From the NCBI RefSeq assembly GCF_029607905.1, contig NZ_JAPHEH010000001.1, forward strand, positions 213,430-277,429: 64,000 bases of DNA, in the 5' to 3' direction. The position numbers were made by a program, and so were the translations under genes. Of the stretch, positions 34,188-45,998 are shown one piece after another. This stretch comes from Thiovibrio frasassiensis (lineage in GTDB: Bacteria > Desulfobacterota > Desulfobulbia > Desulfobulbales > Desulfurivibrionaceae). Below the pieces are notes generated by a model. That model was not told the DNA's origin and made no database searches. It saw only the letters and a list, made by a program, of their open reading frames with translations. Within the stretch, counting starts at the first letter, position 1. Every line of letters begins with the position of its first letter.

Positions 34188-35531
34188 TCAAATCTTGAAT
34201 TTTTCCAGGCGATAGATCAGGACATGACGCGGAATCTTGAGCAGGCGGGCCGCCTCGGAGCGGTTGCCGTTGGCCTTGGCCAGGGCCTTTACAATCAGAC
34301 CCCGCTCGACCGCCTCCAGGGAAAGACCCTCATCCGGGATTTCCGGAATACCCTTTGTGCCGAGAGCTTGGCTCAGCGGAGCAAGCTGCAGATCATCCGC
34401 CTCGATGAACAGCCCCTTACGCAGGATAACCGCGCGCTCGACAATGTTTTGCAGCTCACGGATATTCCCGGGCCAGGGATGGATTTTCAACCTGGCCAGG
34501 GCTTGGGGGGAAAAGCGTACCCCGGCAGGGGCACCGAGCTTCAGCAGAAAATGGCCAACCAGTCCCGGAATATCCTCTCGCCGTTCCCGAAGCGGGGGGA
34601 GCGGCAGAACAATCACCCCCAGCCGGTAGTAGAGATCCTCCCGAAAGGTCCCTTGGCCAATGGCGGCATAGAGATCCCGGTTGGAAGCGGCAATCAAGCG
34701 GACATCCACCGCTTCCGGCTGGTCTGCGCCAACCGGCGTCACCACCCGCTCCTGGATGGCGCGAAGCAGCTTGGCCTGGAGATCCAGCCGCAGCTCACCG
34801 ATCTCGTCGAGAAAGAGACTGCCGCCGGCGGCGGACTGGAAACAACCCTTGCGGCTGCGCACCGCGCCGGTAAAGGCGCCTTTAACATGGCCGAAGAGTT
34901 CGCTTTCGAGAAGGTTTTCCGGAATGGCGGCACAGTTCACTGCCACCATAGGCCCCTGCGCCCTTGGGCTGTGCTGGTGGACGAGCCGGGCCAGCACCTC
35001 CTTACCGGTCCCTGATTCTCCGGCGATCAACACGTTGGCTTCACTATTGGCCGCGCGCTTTGCCGTGTCCAGCAACTCGGCCATGGCTGAATTGGCGGTT
35101 TCCATGCCCTCGGTCCCGGTCAGCCTGTTGATCTCACCACTCAGCAGCTGTTTCTGCTCGTGCAGCTGCCGCAGCTCCAACGCCTTCCGGCAGGAAAGGC
35201 GCAACGCCTCCCGGTCGAAGGGCTTGGCAAGAAAGGTAAAAGCCCCTTCCTGCATGGCCTTAACCGCCAATTCGATGGAGCCGAAGGCGGTGATCACCAA
35301 CACCGGAGTAAGCGGCGACTCTTTTTTTACCGCCGCCAAAATCTGCAAGCCGTTCAGGTCGCCAAGCTGCACATCGGTGATCACCAGATCCGGGTCATGC
35401 CGGCGAAAAAGCGCCAACCCCTCCCGGCCCGAGGCTGCAGCGAGCACGTGGAAACCTCCGCTGCTCAGGTTGTATTCCGTAACCCGCCGCAGGCTGGCAT
35501 CATCATCAATAAGCAATATCCGGGGTTTCAT
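34188..35531 (-). CDS. Sigma-54-dependent response regulator (NtrC family)
   Basis: A 447-residue transcription activator. The receiver domain has the phosphorylatable Asp53 (DLVITDVQLGDLNG), the AAA+ domain has GESGTGKE at about 171-178 and the sigma-54 contact GAFTGA at 218-223, and a Fis-type helix-turn-helix ends the protein (ANGNRSEAARLLKIPRHVLIYRL). It acts with sigma-54 RNA polymerase. GGAGG precedes the ATG, 16 bp after the kinase gene stop, so the pair is one operon. Target genes are unknown. Confidence 0.93.
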   Translation of the reverse strand: MKPRILLIDDDASLRRVTEYNLSSGGFHVLAAASGREGLALFRRHDPDLVITDVQLGDLNGLQILAAVKKESPLTPVLVITAFGSIELAVKAMQEGAFTFLAKPFDREALRLSCRKALELRQLHEQKQLLSGEINRLTGTEGMETANSAMAELLDTAKRAANSEANVLIAGESGTGKEVLARLVHQHSPRAQGPMVAVNCAAIPENLLESELFGHVKGAFTGAVRSRKGCFQSAAGGSLFLDEIGELRLDLQAKLLRAIQERVVTPVGADQPEAVDVRLIAASNRDLYAAIGQGTFREDLYYRLGVIVLPLPPLRERREDIPGLVGHFLLKLGAPAGVRFSPQALARLKIHPWPGNIRELQNIVERAVILRKGLFIEADDLQLAPLSQALGTKGIPEIPDEGLSLEAVERGLIVKALAKANGNRSEAARLLKIPRHVLIYRLEKFKI

Positions 35532-35547
35532 GCGATCGCCTCCGCCG

Positions 35548-36699
35548 TCAAACTGTCTGTCGGAAACCGGAGCCATTCTTCACGGGCAGGAGCATCTCAA
35601 AACATGCCCCGCCGCCAGGACGATCCGTAACCCGGAGAGTCCCGCCATAGCTCTCCACGATCTTCCGGCTGATCAACAGCCCAAGCCCGGTACCATCGGA
35701 TTTGTCTGTATAAAAGGGGGCAAAGATGCTTTCCCTTTCCGCCTCCACCACACCCGGCCCATCATCGCAGACAGCGATCCGCCATCCCCCGTTCGCCCCG
35801 CCTTCGACCAGAAGCCAGATATGGCCGCCGGGCTGGACCGCATCCAGAGCGTTGAGCACAAGGTTCAAGAGGACCTGGGAATACTTCGTGCTCTCCACCA
35901 GCAGCTGCTGCCCCTCGCCATTGGTTGGCAGAATCAAGCGGACCTCTTTTTCCCGCAGCTGCCTTTCCAGCAACGCAGCAACATGCCCGGCAACCGCGGC
36001 CAACGGCTCGAGGGGCTCTTCTTTTTCCTGAGGACGTCCCTTGGCATAACGGAGGATTTCCTCCACCGTCTCCTGCAGCCTGCCGGTTTCCTTGAACAAG
36101 ATATCCACAAACTCTCGCTTGGGATGCTCTCCGGGAAACTCATCGCGGAGAATCTCCGCCGTCCCTTTGATGGAGGCGAGCGGATTTTTTATTTCATGGG
36201 CCAACGAGGCAGAGAGGTGTCCCAGGGCGGAAAATTTCTGCGCTGCTGCCAGCCGGGTCTCCGCCTCGATGAGTTGCGAGGCTTCTTCCTGGAGCCGAAG
36301 ATAGGAGGCCTGGAGCTTCTCGGACAACTGCTGATACCCTTCGCGCAACCGGGTCTGCCGTCCGGAAATCACCCCGACCAGCAACCCGGCCGCGAGATAG
36401 AGGACGATTTCCATCAGCTCGCTTACCGCCTGCTGGCCGTGCCCGACGTAGTGGAGAACATGGGGAATAAAGGCGATGGAGGTGAGCACGGCAATACCCA
36501 GGCCGCCGGCAACTCCAAACCAGAGACCGCCAAGAACGATGGGAAAATAACTGAGCCGCCGGTAGGTATTGTGGTAGAGGAGGAGATCGCCGGGGGTAAA
36601 AAGATGGAGCAGACCGATGACGACGACGGCGATGAGCAGGACAGAAAAAAGAATTTTAGGGGCTGTTGATGAATAAATTGTGCTTTTCAGTTTATTCAT
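35548..36699 (-). CDS. Membrane sensor histidine kinase (NtrB/ZraS-like)
   Basis: A 383-residue kinase. Three to four transmembrane helices (residues 15-112) with little periplasmic sequence are followed by a coiled coil, the dimerisation box SLAHEIKNPLASIKG with His168, and a HATPase domain (NLVLNALDAVQPGG, DDGPGV, GTGLGLLISRKIVESYGG). It should phosphorylate the downstream NtrC-type regulator. The signal, probably sensed at or in the membrane, is not evident. Confidence 0.92.
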   Translation of the reverse strand: MNKLKSTIYSSTAPKILFSVLLIAVVVIGLLHLFTPGDLLLYHNTYRRLSYFPIVLGGLWFGVAGGLGIAVLTSIAFIPHVLHYVGHGQQAVSELMEIVLYLAAGLLVGVISGRQTRLREGYQQLSEKLQASYLRLQEEASQLIEAETRLAAAQKFSALGHLSASLAHEIKNPLASIKGTAEILRDEFPGEHPKREFVDILFKETGRLQETVEEILRYAKGRPQEKEEPLEPLAAVAGHVAALLERQLREKEVRLILPTNGEGQQLLVESTKYSQVLLNLVLNALDAVQPGGHIWLLVEGGANGGWRIAVCDDGPGVVEAERESIFAPFYTDKSDGTGLGLLISRKIVESYGGTLRVTDRPGGGACFEMLLPVKNGSGFRQTV

Positions 36700-36844
36700 T
36701 TACAGCCCTTTATGCCGCACATGTCATTCTCAACTCGAGGCCGTTTATGCACAACGGCTTACGCATGCCGCCTCCACCGAAAAAATCGTGACTGATTCAG
36801 AGACATGGAAGGCGGCACCAGCAAGGAGAAAAAATGACGCCGCC

Positions 36845-38044
36845 CTAAGACCGGTAGTCTGCGTTGATCTTTACGTAATCCAGAGAAAAATCGCAGGTAT
36901 AGATATCCTTGCTCCCATCTCCCGCATGCAGGTCGATGGTCACCACGAACTCGGGCTTCTTCAGCACCGCGGTGGCGCGAGCCTCGACCTCAGCGCCTTG
37001 CCCCAGGCCGTTTTGCACCATGAAAACGTCGTCAAAGGCGATGTCCACTCTGCTCTGATCAAACTGGGCCCCGGAGCGGCCCAGGGCGGCGATGATCCTG
37101 CCCCAGTTGGCATCCTCGCCAAAAAAGGCGGTCTTGACCAGATTGGAATTGGCCACGGTTCGGGCCGCCTGATCGGCCTGCGCCTCGGTGACCGCGCCCC
37201 GCACCCGGATGGTCACCAGCTTGGTTGCACCCTCCCCGTCCCGGACAACCAACAGGGCCAGCTCCTTGCACAGCTCCTCCAGGGCGGCAGCAAAGGCAGC
37301 AAGCGCCTCGGGCCGATTCTCGGCGATGGGCGGATGCTCCGCCAAGCCGTTGGCCATGAGCAGGACCGTATCGTTGGTGCTGGTATCGCCGTCCACGGTT
37401 ATGGCGTTGAAAGTCTTTGCCACCACCTTTTTCAGCACACTCTGGAGCAGATCGTGGTCGATTTTGGCATCGGTGAGGATAAAGGAAAGCATGGTGGCCA
37501 TGTTGGGCATGATCATGCCCGCGCCTTTGGCCATCCCCAGGAGCTTGACCGGCTTGCCGTCGATGAGGGCGGTGCGCACCGCGATCTTCCGGAAGGTGTC
37601 GGTGGTCATGATGGCTTGGGCCACATCCGCAAGGCCATCACCAACCAGACTCTGGGCCGCCTTGGGAATCCCCCGCTGAAAACAGGCGAGCTCCAGCTGC
37701 TGACCGATGATGCCGGTGGAGCAGACCTGCACCAGTTCCGGAGCAATATTGAGGGCATCGGCGGCCATGGCCGTGGTCAACCGGGCCAGACGCATGCCTT
37801 CCTCGCCGGTGCAGGCATTGGCGATGCCGGAATTGACCAAAATGGCCTGGGCCTTGCCGGTTTTGCACCGCTCCATATCCAGGAGTACCGGGGCCGCCTT
37901 GACCAGGCTGGTGGTGAAAACCCCGGCCACGGTGGCGGGCTTGTCGCTCACGATCAGAGCCAGATCCAAGCGATCCTTGCCCCGGATTCCGGAGTTTACC
38001 GCCGCCGCCCGAAAGCCCTGCACTAAAAAATTTTCCGTCGCCAT
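36845..38044 (-). CDS. argJ: Bifunctional glutamate N-acetyltransferase / N-acetylglutamate synthase
   Basis: A 399-residue enzyme of the arginine pathway that moves acetyl from N-acetylornithine to glutamate. The precursor is cleaved by itself before the threonine in KGAGMIMPNMATMLSF (Thr184), which becomes the nucleophile. The ends FFGEDANWGRII and HAGDGSKDIYTCDFSLDYVKINADYRS are typical. It starts one base after the secA stop codon (TGAGATG), so it is in the secA transcript. With an ArgA-like gene nearby, it may serve mainly the recycling reaction. Confidence 0.96.
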   Translation of the reverse strand: MATENFLVQGFRAAAVNSGIRGKDRLDLALIVSDKPATVAGVFTTSLVKAAPVLLDMERCKTGKAQAILVNSGIANACTGEEGMRLARLTTAMAADALNIAPELVQVCSTGIIGQQLELACFQRGIPKAAQSLVGDGLADVAQAIMTTDTFRKIAVRTALIDGKPVKLLGMAKGAGMIMPNMATMLSFILTDAKIDHDLLQSVLKKVVAKTFNAITVDGDTSTNDTVLLMANGLAEHPPIAENRPEALAAFAAALEELCKELALLVVRDGEGATKLVTIRVRGAVTEAQADQAARTVANSNLVKTAFFGEDANWGRIIAALGRSGAQFDQSRVDIAFDDVFMVQNGLGQGAEVEARATAVLKKPEFVVTIDLHAGDGSKDIYTCDFSLDYVKINADYRS

Positions 38045-38045
38045 C

Positions 38046-40595
<2,550 letters not shown>

Positions 40596-40772
40596 ATTTT
40601 CACCCCAGGAGGTCAACGCCGCCGGCATGCTGCAGAGCACACCCCGACATGATCAGCGTTTGTTTAAGAACCGTTGCGAAAAGACCTCTGCCTTCTCGAC
40701 CATTTCGTTTCGGTTCATGATGCCGTTTTGGCGATACAACTCACGATATTATTTTGTTACAGCGACGACGGC

Positions 40773-41243
40773 CTATCTTTCCCAGACCAGGGCCTCTTCG
40801 TTGCAATCCGGAAATTTCGGACATTGGATACAATCACTCCACACCTTATGGGGGAGTTCGTTCTTATCAATATGCCTGAACCCGAGCCGCTGAAAAAATG
40901 CCGGCTGATAGGTCAGGGTAAAGACCCTGGTGATCCCGAAATGATCGGCCTCGGCCAGACAAGCCTCAACCAGCTGACGGCCGATCCCCTGGCCCTGGGC
41001 TTCTTCCACCACGGCCAGGGAGCGGATCTCCGCCAGATTTTCCCAACAGACATGGAGGGCGCAGATCCCCAGCATCTGCCCGGCAGCGGCATCCTCCTCC
41101 CCTTCCTTGACAAAGACCTTGAAATCCCGCAGCTGGTCATAGAGGGAACTTAAGGAACGGCCGAGCAGCAAGCCCTTGTTGGCAAAATGCTGCAACAGGC
41201 CATACATCACCTTCACATCGTTCATCTTGGCATCACGAATCAT
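40773..41243 (-). CDS. ArgA-type N-acetyltransferase (short N-acetylglutamate synthase)
   Basis: A 156-residue GNAT protein. The acetyl-CoA loop is EEAQGQGIGRQLVEACL and the tail is VWSDCIQCPKFPDCNEEALV, with three cysteines. Stand-alone GNAT proteins with this cysteine tail act as N-acetylglutamate synthases in several Desulfobacterota and Gram-positives, supplying the first step of arginine synthesis. argJ lies nearby, on the other side of secA. The start at 41243 has GAGG upstream; the longer in-frame extension is not protein-like. Confidence 0.82.
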   Translation of the reverse strand: MIRDAKMNDVKVMYGLLQHFANKGLLLGRSLSSLYDQLRDFKVFVKEGEEDAAAGQMLGICALHVCWENLAEIRSLAVVEEAQGQGIGRQLVEACLAEADHFGITRVFTLTYQPAFFQRLGFRHIDKNELPHKVWSDCIQCPKFPDCNEEALVWER

Positions 41244-41553
41244 GACAGCCTCGTAAAAAGGGAAACAATCCACATGTCCGCAGCACGGAATCAAATGGGT
41301 ACAGCAGTGCAGCGGAAACAGTTGAAATCGCACTTGTTGCGATTTCAACAATCATGACGCCTCGTAATTTTTTCGGCCCGCCCGGCTGGCAGGAACCCGT
41401 TCGTTCTACCACAACCGCCCGCAAAGAAAAAGATTTAGGAGCCGCCGCAAGACACCCTAATGCTTTCTTGACCGTTTCCTCACGGATTCCTAGCCGTTCG
41501 GTCCAGCCGGATGACAACATTATTTGATTATCACAACGGCTTTTCTAAAAGAA
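41244..41553. other. Intergenic region with a 29-base perfect inverted repeat
   Basis: These 310 bases hold one notable structure, the inverted repeat at 41321-41349. A 95-codon frame on the minus strand (41233-41520, ...ERTGSCQPGGPKKLRG...) overlaps the start of the acetyltransferase gene. It has no ribosome site and is not called. Confidence 0.4.
41321..41349. repeat. Perfect inverted repeat (12-base arms)
   Basis: GTTGAAATCGCA (41321-41332) and TGCGATTTCAAC (41338-41349) are exact complements around a five-base loop, about 80 bp upstream of the acetyltransferase start. No T-tract follows, so an operator or other protein site is more likely than a terminator. Confidence 0.6.
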
Positions 41554-42132
41554 TCAGGGGGCCTGAAGCCGGGAGGCTGGCAAGAGGGCGATATAGGCCT
41601 TGACCTTTTCCTCTTTTTCCAGCTTGGCAAGAAGCTGATTGGCCTCGGCCAGCTTATCGAACTTGCCCACATAGATCCGGATAAACGGATCATCCTGATC
41701 CTCGGGCGGCACGGAAAAAGCATCGTAGCCTCGGCCGCGCCACTGGGCCACATCCTGTTGCGCCCGTTCCTGGTCGCGAACCGCGGCAACCTGCAAGGCA
41801 AAGACAGAAGGCTCGGCCTCGGCCCATTCCGTTTCCGATGCCGGGGGTGCTGCCGACGGCGGACCCGCTTCCGACGCCACGTCTGCCTTCTGCCCGGAAG
41901 GAACGGCGGGCTCAACAGCGGCCGGCTTTCCCGGCTGGAGAACCCCGGCCAGTTTCGCCAGCGGGGAGGTCACTTCGCCCGGGGTCGGCTGCAGGATGGT
42001 CTGCCCGGCCCAGATGCCGATGATGAACATCCAGAAAAAAATACAGCCGGTCACCAAGGTCAGGCTAAACATCCCCAACAAGCCCAGTTCAAAACGAACA
42101 ACAAATCTGCCTTTCTTTTGCCCTGCAGCCAT
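41554..42132 (-). CDS. SPOR domain membrane protein
   Basis: A 192-residue protein with one N-terminal transmembrane helix (about residues 17-45), a Pro/Ala-rich linker and a C-terminal SPOR domain (FALQVAAVRDQERAQQDVAQ, IRIYVGKFDKLAEANQLLAK). SPOR domains bind denuded peptidoglycan and locate to division sites. It follows argS on the same strand with a 180-bp gap, a pairing often seen in this bacterial group. Confidence 0.85.
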   Translation of the reverse strand: MAAGQKKGRFVVRFELGLLGMFSLTLVTGCIFFWMFIIGIWAGQTILQPTPGEVTSPLAKLAGVLQPGKPAAVEPAVPSGQKADVASEAGPPSAAPPASETEWAEAEPSVFALQVAAVRDQERAQQDVAQWRGRGYDAFSVPPEDQDDPFIRIYVGKFDKLAEANQLLAKLEKEEKVKAYIALLPASRLQAP

Positions 42133-42312
42133 AAGCCGATTATCCGTTGCCGGGAAAGACCGGGCAACGCCTCCTCCTGCTGAACTTTTGGAGCCGCTTC
42201 AAAGCAGATGCGTTCTTGCACATCCCCGTCAGCACTGCTTCGTTACAGCTCTGTATACCGTTGATTCATCACAATGATGATCGTCTTACGCCAAACTGCT
42301 CACACCCTGCCC

Positions 42313-43971
42313 CTACATGGATTCAGGGGCACTCACCCCGATCAGGGCCAGGCCGTTTCGCAAAACAACCCGCAAGCCCATGGCCAGCCAAAGACGGGCC
42401 CGGCTCAACTCCTCATCCTCGGAAACAATCCGGTGCTTATTGTAGTAGCTATGAAACTGCGCGGCAAGATCCTGAAGAAAATAAACCAGCCGGTGCGGCG
42501 CCAGATCAAGAGCGGCGCTCTGCACCAGAGCCGGAAAGCCGGCCATGGCCTTAAACAACAAGGTCTCGTCATCCAGGGTGAGTCGCCCGAGCGGCGCATC
42601 CTCCAAACTCCCCAGGACAATCCCCTTGGCCTCGGCCTGCCTGCGGATGCTGTGCAAACGGGCATGGGCGTACTGGACATAGTAGACCGGGTTTTCCTGG
42701 CTGGTCTTGGTGGCCAGATCCAGATCAAACTCCAGCTGGCTGTCCGCCTTGCGCATGAGAAAAAAGAAACGGGCCACATCCACGCCCACCTCATCGAGCA
42801 GTTCGTCCACCGTAACAAAATTGGCCTTGCGGGTGGACATCTTCACCTGTTGGCCGTCGCGCATCAGGGTAACGAACTGATGCAGGACCACGGTCACCTT
42901 GCTCGGATCATAGCCCAACGCCTTGACCCCGGCCAGGACATCCGGCACCGTGGCGATATGGTCGGAACCGAAGATGTCCACCATCCAGTCGAAGCCGCGC
43001 TTAAATTTCTCCCGGTGGTAGGCCATGTCGGGCAGCCGGTAGGTCGGCTCGCCGGTGGACTTGATGATCACCCGGTCCTGGGGCAGGTCAAACTCGGTGC
43101 CCTTGAACCACACCGCCCCGTCCTGATCATAGGCCAGCCCCTTTTCCCGCAGGGAGGCGACCACATCGTCCACCAACCCGTTTTCATAGAGGGAATGTTC
43201 GTTGTAGTAGTTGTCAAAAACAATGCCGAGGCGGTGCAAGGTGGAGTTGATATCGGCAAAGATCACCCGCTCTGCCTTGTTTTTAAACACCAGAACATCG
43301 GCTTCATCTTTGAGCGCATCGCCCTGCTCCTCGATGAGCTCCTGGGCGATATCCCGGATATACTGGCCCTGATAGCCGTCTTCCGGAAAGGTGAAGGGCA
43401 GCCCCAGCGCCTCAAGATATCTGGCGCGAGTGGATTCGCCCAACACCCGCATCTGGCGGCCGGCATCGTTGTAATAATACTCCCTGGTAACCTGATGGCC
43501 GGTGGCGGCAAGCAGGCTGGCGATGGCGTCCCCTAAAACCGCCTGCCTCCCATGCCCGACGCTCAATGGGCCGGTGGGATTGGCACTGACAAACTCGACC
43601 AGCACCTTCTTGTCTTGCCCGACCGCGCTTCGGCCGAAGGTCGCATCCTGAGCGCAGACCTCGGGCAGCACCGACTGCCAGACGGACTTGTTGATGTAAC
43701 AATTGACAAAGCCCGGCCCGGCGATCTCCACCCGCTCCAAAAGATCGGTGTGGGGGGCAAGCATTTCCACCAGCTGCGCCGCAAGGGTCCGAGGGTTTTT
43801 CTTCTCTTTCCCCGCCACCACCATGGCCAGATTGGTGGCCAGATCGCCCTGGCCCGCATGCTTGGGCTCGTCCAGAGAATACCCGCCCGCCGCAGCAGCG
43901 GACCAGAACCCCGCCTCGATTCCCTGGGTGAAGCAGTCGTCTATCAATTTTTTCAGACGTGTCTTGATCAT
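42313..43971 (-). CDS. argS: Arginyl-tRNA synthetase
   Basis: A 552-residue class I synthetase. The N-terminal ArgRS-specific domain, the modified HIGH motif in SANPTGPLSVGHGRQAVLGD, the tRNA-binding YYYNDAGRQM, and a KMS-like loop QVKMSTRKANFVTVDEL are all present, then the DALR anticodon-binding end. Two ATGs are possible (44004 and 43971); the second is preferred by the usual N-terminus MIKTRLKKLI. It lies 29 bp after alr and is probably in its operon. Confidence 0.95.
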   Translation of the reverse strand: MIKTRLKKLIDDCFTQGIEAGFWSAAAAGGYSLDEPKHAGQGDLATNLAMVVAGKEKKNPRTLAAQLVEMLAPHTDLLERVEIAGPGFVNCYINKSVWQSVLPEVCAQDATFGRSAVGQDKKVLVEFVSANPTGPLSVGHGRQAVLGDAIASLLAATGHQVTREYYYNDAGRQMRVLGESTRARYLEALGLPFTFPEDGYQGQYIRDIAQELIEEQGDALKDEADVLVFKNKAERVIFADINSTLHRLGIVFDNYYNEHSLYENGLVDDVVASLREKGLAYDQDGAVWFKGTEFDLPQDRVIIKSTGEPTYRLPDMAYHREKFKRGFDWMVDIFGSDHIATVPDVLAGVKALGYDPSKVTVVLHQFVTLMRDGQQVKMSTRKANFVTVDELLDEVGVDVARFFFLMRKADSQLEFDLDLATKTSQENPVYYVQYAHARLHSIRRQAEAKGIVLGSLEDAPLGRLTLDDETLLFKAMAGFPALVQSAALDLAPHRLVYFLQDLAAQFHSYYNKHRIVSEDEELSRARLWLAMGLRVVLRNGLALIGVSAPESM

Positions 43972-44000
43972 TGTCTTTCTATTCCAGAAAAATGTTTTTT

Positions 44001-45155
44001 TCAACCAACGGACTGTCTTGTGGATTCTTCACTGTCAACATGGACCTGCCGGTTGCAGGAACCGAAAAGACAGAGGATTTCATAGTTTATAGTATCGGAC
44101 CACCGGGCGATCTCCTCGGCCCTGATCTCCCCCGCCCCCTGCCCCCCGAGGAGCACCGCTTCGTCCCCGGCTTTGACCCCGGGAATATCCGTCACATCGG
44201 CCATGCAGGCATTCATGCAGATCATGCCCCGGACCGGAGCCCGTTGCCCAGAAAGCAAGACCTCGGCCTTGCCCGCCATCCGCCGCAGATAGCCGTCATC
44301 GTAGCCCACCGGCAAAACCGCCAAGCGCGTGGAATGCTCGGTCACATACCGGTGCCCATAGCTGATCCCCTGCCCCGCAGGGATCTCCTTGACCTGCAGC
44401 ACCCTGGTGGTAAAGCGCATGGCCGGCTTCAGCTCCAGGGCGGAAGCCTGGCTCAGCCAATCCGCTGGATAACAGCCATAGAGAGAAATACCCGGCCGTA
44501 CCATATCGCAACGCATCCCGGGATAACGCAACAGGGTGGCCGAATTGGCAATATGATTGATCCGCCCTTGGCCATCCCCTTGCACCCGGGTCAAGAGCTC
44601 TTGAAAGAGTCCATACTGTTTTTCCGTAAGCCCGTCGCCTTCCACATCCGCCTTGGGGAAATGGCTGGCGATCCCGGAAAGATAGAGCTTGGGAAACCGG
44701 CGCAAGGCGGCAAGAAACGGTTCAAGTTCGTGGGGAAGAAGACCAAGTCGCCCCATGCCGACATCGACTTTTATCTGCACCCCTTGGAGGCAACCAGCCT
44801 TTGCCGCCTGCGCGCCAAGCGCTTCCAGAGCGTCCAGGGTATAGACCACCGGGGTGAGGGCATGGGCCACCGCCTCCGCTGCCCCCTGGCGGTCAACCCC
44901 GAGCATGACCACGATCTGTCCGGTTATCCCGGCCTGCCGCAAACGCACCCCCTCTTCGATTTCGGCCACGCCAAAGGCGGTGGCCCCTGCCTCGGCAAAG
45001 GCCTGGGCCGCCGGAATAAGGCCATGTCCATAAGCATCGGCCTTGACCACGGCCAAAATGCCCAACGACGGGCCGACCAGTTTTCGCACCTGCCGGAAAT
45101 TATGGCGCAGGGCGGCACGATCAATCTCCACTCTATTCCAGGAAGGTGTTCCCAT
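44001..45155 (-). CDS. alr: Alanine racemase
   Basis: A 384-residue PLP enzyme that makes D-alanine for peptidoglycan. The PLP lysine is in AVVKADAYGHG (Lys38), with DVGMGRLG, SHFPKAD and MVRPGISLYGCYP following and the second active-site region MICMNACMADVTDI. A TTG three codons earlier is possible, but ATG 45155 is taken. It lies between a small membrane-protein gene and argS on the same strand. Confidence 0.94.
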   Translation of the reverse strand: MGTPSWNRVEIDRAALRHNFRQVRKLVGPSLGILAVVKADAYGHGLIPAAQAFAEAGATAFGVAEIEEGVRLRQAGITGQIVVMLGVDRQGAAEAVAHALTPVVYTLDALEALGAQAAKAGCLQGVQIKVDVGMGRLGLLPHELEPFLAALRRFPKLYLSGIASHFPKADVEGDGLTEKQYGLFQELLTRVQGDGQGRINHIANSATLLRYPGMRCDMVRPGISLYGCYPADWLSQASALELKPAMRFTTRVLQVKEIPAGQGISYGHRYVTEHSTRLAVLPVGYDDGYLRRMAGKAEVLLSGQRAPVRGMICMNACMADVTDIPGVKAGDEAVLLGGQGAGEIRAEEIARWSDTINYEILCLFGSCNRQVHVDSEESTRQSVG

Positions 45156-45173
45156 ACCAAGCAACCCGTTCTC

Positions 45174-45605
45174 TCAGCGAAGAGTCCTTCTCGCGTTCCA
45201 TTCCTGCCAGATGAGCCTGCTCGATAAGAGAAGGGCCCAACCAACAGCAACATATATAACACTGACCACCAGGGAAGGCACGGCGGAATTACGCAACAGA
45301 CGCCCAGCAAGCATCATGCAGACAACCATCCCCCACATCCCCCAGGAGTAGACGCCGCCAAGACACATCCCATCCGGGCGGGCGACAATCCGGGTGATAT
45401 TCTTCCGGGCCGCCCGCTCAATAACAAAACGCGCTTTCAAAGTGCCAAGCCCCAAGGCCAAGGCCCAAAAAATCCCAGGCAAAAGGACGTGCAGGAGGTA
45501 GCCTCGTACTATCAGGTAGAGGCCAATAAAACTCCACATCAGGGCGGCGACCAAGAGATTGGTGCGGATGCTCGCACCCGGCTTCAAACGGAACAACCAG
45601 CTCAT
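45174..45605 (-). CDS. Small integral membrane protein
   Basis: A 143-residue protein with about four hydrophobic helices (LLVAALMWSFIGLYLIVRG, LLPGIFWALALGLGTL, GMWGMVVCMMLAGRLL, SLVVSVIYVAVGWALLLS) and charged loops. No family is recognised. GGAGGGG precedes ATG 45605. It ends 18 bp before alr and is likely the first gene of the alr-argS transcript. Confidence 0.75.
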   Translation of the reverse strand: MSWLFRLKPGASIRTNLLVAALMWSFIGLYLIVRGYLLHVLLPGIFWALALGLGTLKARFVIERAARKNITRIVARPDGMCLGGVYSWGMWGMVVCMMLAGRLLRNSAVPSLVVSVIYVAVGWALLLSSRLIWQEWNARRTLR

Positions 45606-45664
45606 TCTTTTCCCCCTCCAAGCCTGCCATACCAGAAGCAACCCATCCCGGCGCAGCAAATAAA

Positions 45665-45696
45665 TAGGCCTATCCCCAAGTATGGGAATAGGCCTA
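45665..45696 (-). terminator. Hairpin, possible terminator of the ferredoxin transcript
   Basis: TAGGCCTAT with CCC (45665-45677) pairs with GGG and ATAGGCCTA (45684-45696). On the minus strand it is followed by the T-rich TTTATTTG. It lies about 115 bp past the ferredoxin gene and 60 bp before the next start. Confidence 0.45.
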
Positions 45697-45812
45697 CTCA
45701 CTTCACAGATGTTCCGCACGCCGTTGCCCCTTGCATAACAAGGGACCGGCATAAGGAGCCGTAACGAAATGACTCAAAAAGCAACTATGCGCAACGGCTC
45801 CTAAATTTTACA

Positions 45813-45998
45813 TTACACCTCGGTGACGGTGATAGCACCCTCGGGGCAAACCTCTACACAGGTCTCACAGCCAAGGCATTCGTCTGCATTCACAGCTTCA
45901 GCCTTGCCGTCAACCATCTCATAAACCTGAGCGGGGCAAGCGTTTACGCACTCTGCATCACCGGCGCATTTGTCCTTGTCAATGTCAATCTGCCACAT
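45813..45998 (-). CDS. Two-cluster ferredoxin with an Asp in cluster I
   Basis: A 61-residue soluble electron carrier. Cluster II has the full set Cys41, 44, 47, 51 (CLGCETCVEVCP). Cluster I reads CAGDAECVNACP: Cys11, Asp14, Cys17, Cys21, so one cysteine is replaced by aspartate. This is the pattern of Desulfovibrio africanus ferredoxin III, where the site holds a [3Fe-4S] cluster that can take up a further metal. GGAGG precedes the ATG. It lies downstream of the dsr region and may carry electrons to sulfite reduction. Confidence 0.92.
   Translation of the reverse strand: MWQIDIDKDKCAGDAECVNACPAQVYEMVDGKAEAVNADECLGCETCVEVCPEGAITVTEV

Noticed and set aside
41233..41520. 95-codon minus-strand frame (...ERTGSCQPGGPKKLRG...) upstream of the ArgA-like gene
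   Set aside because: It overlaps the acetyltransferase start and runs through the perfect inverted repeat, with no ribosome site. It could be a dispersed element, but a gene cannot be supported.
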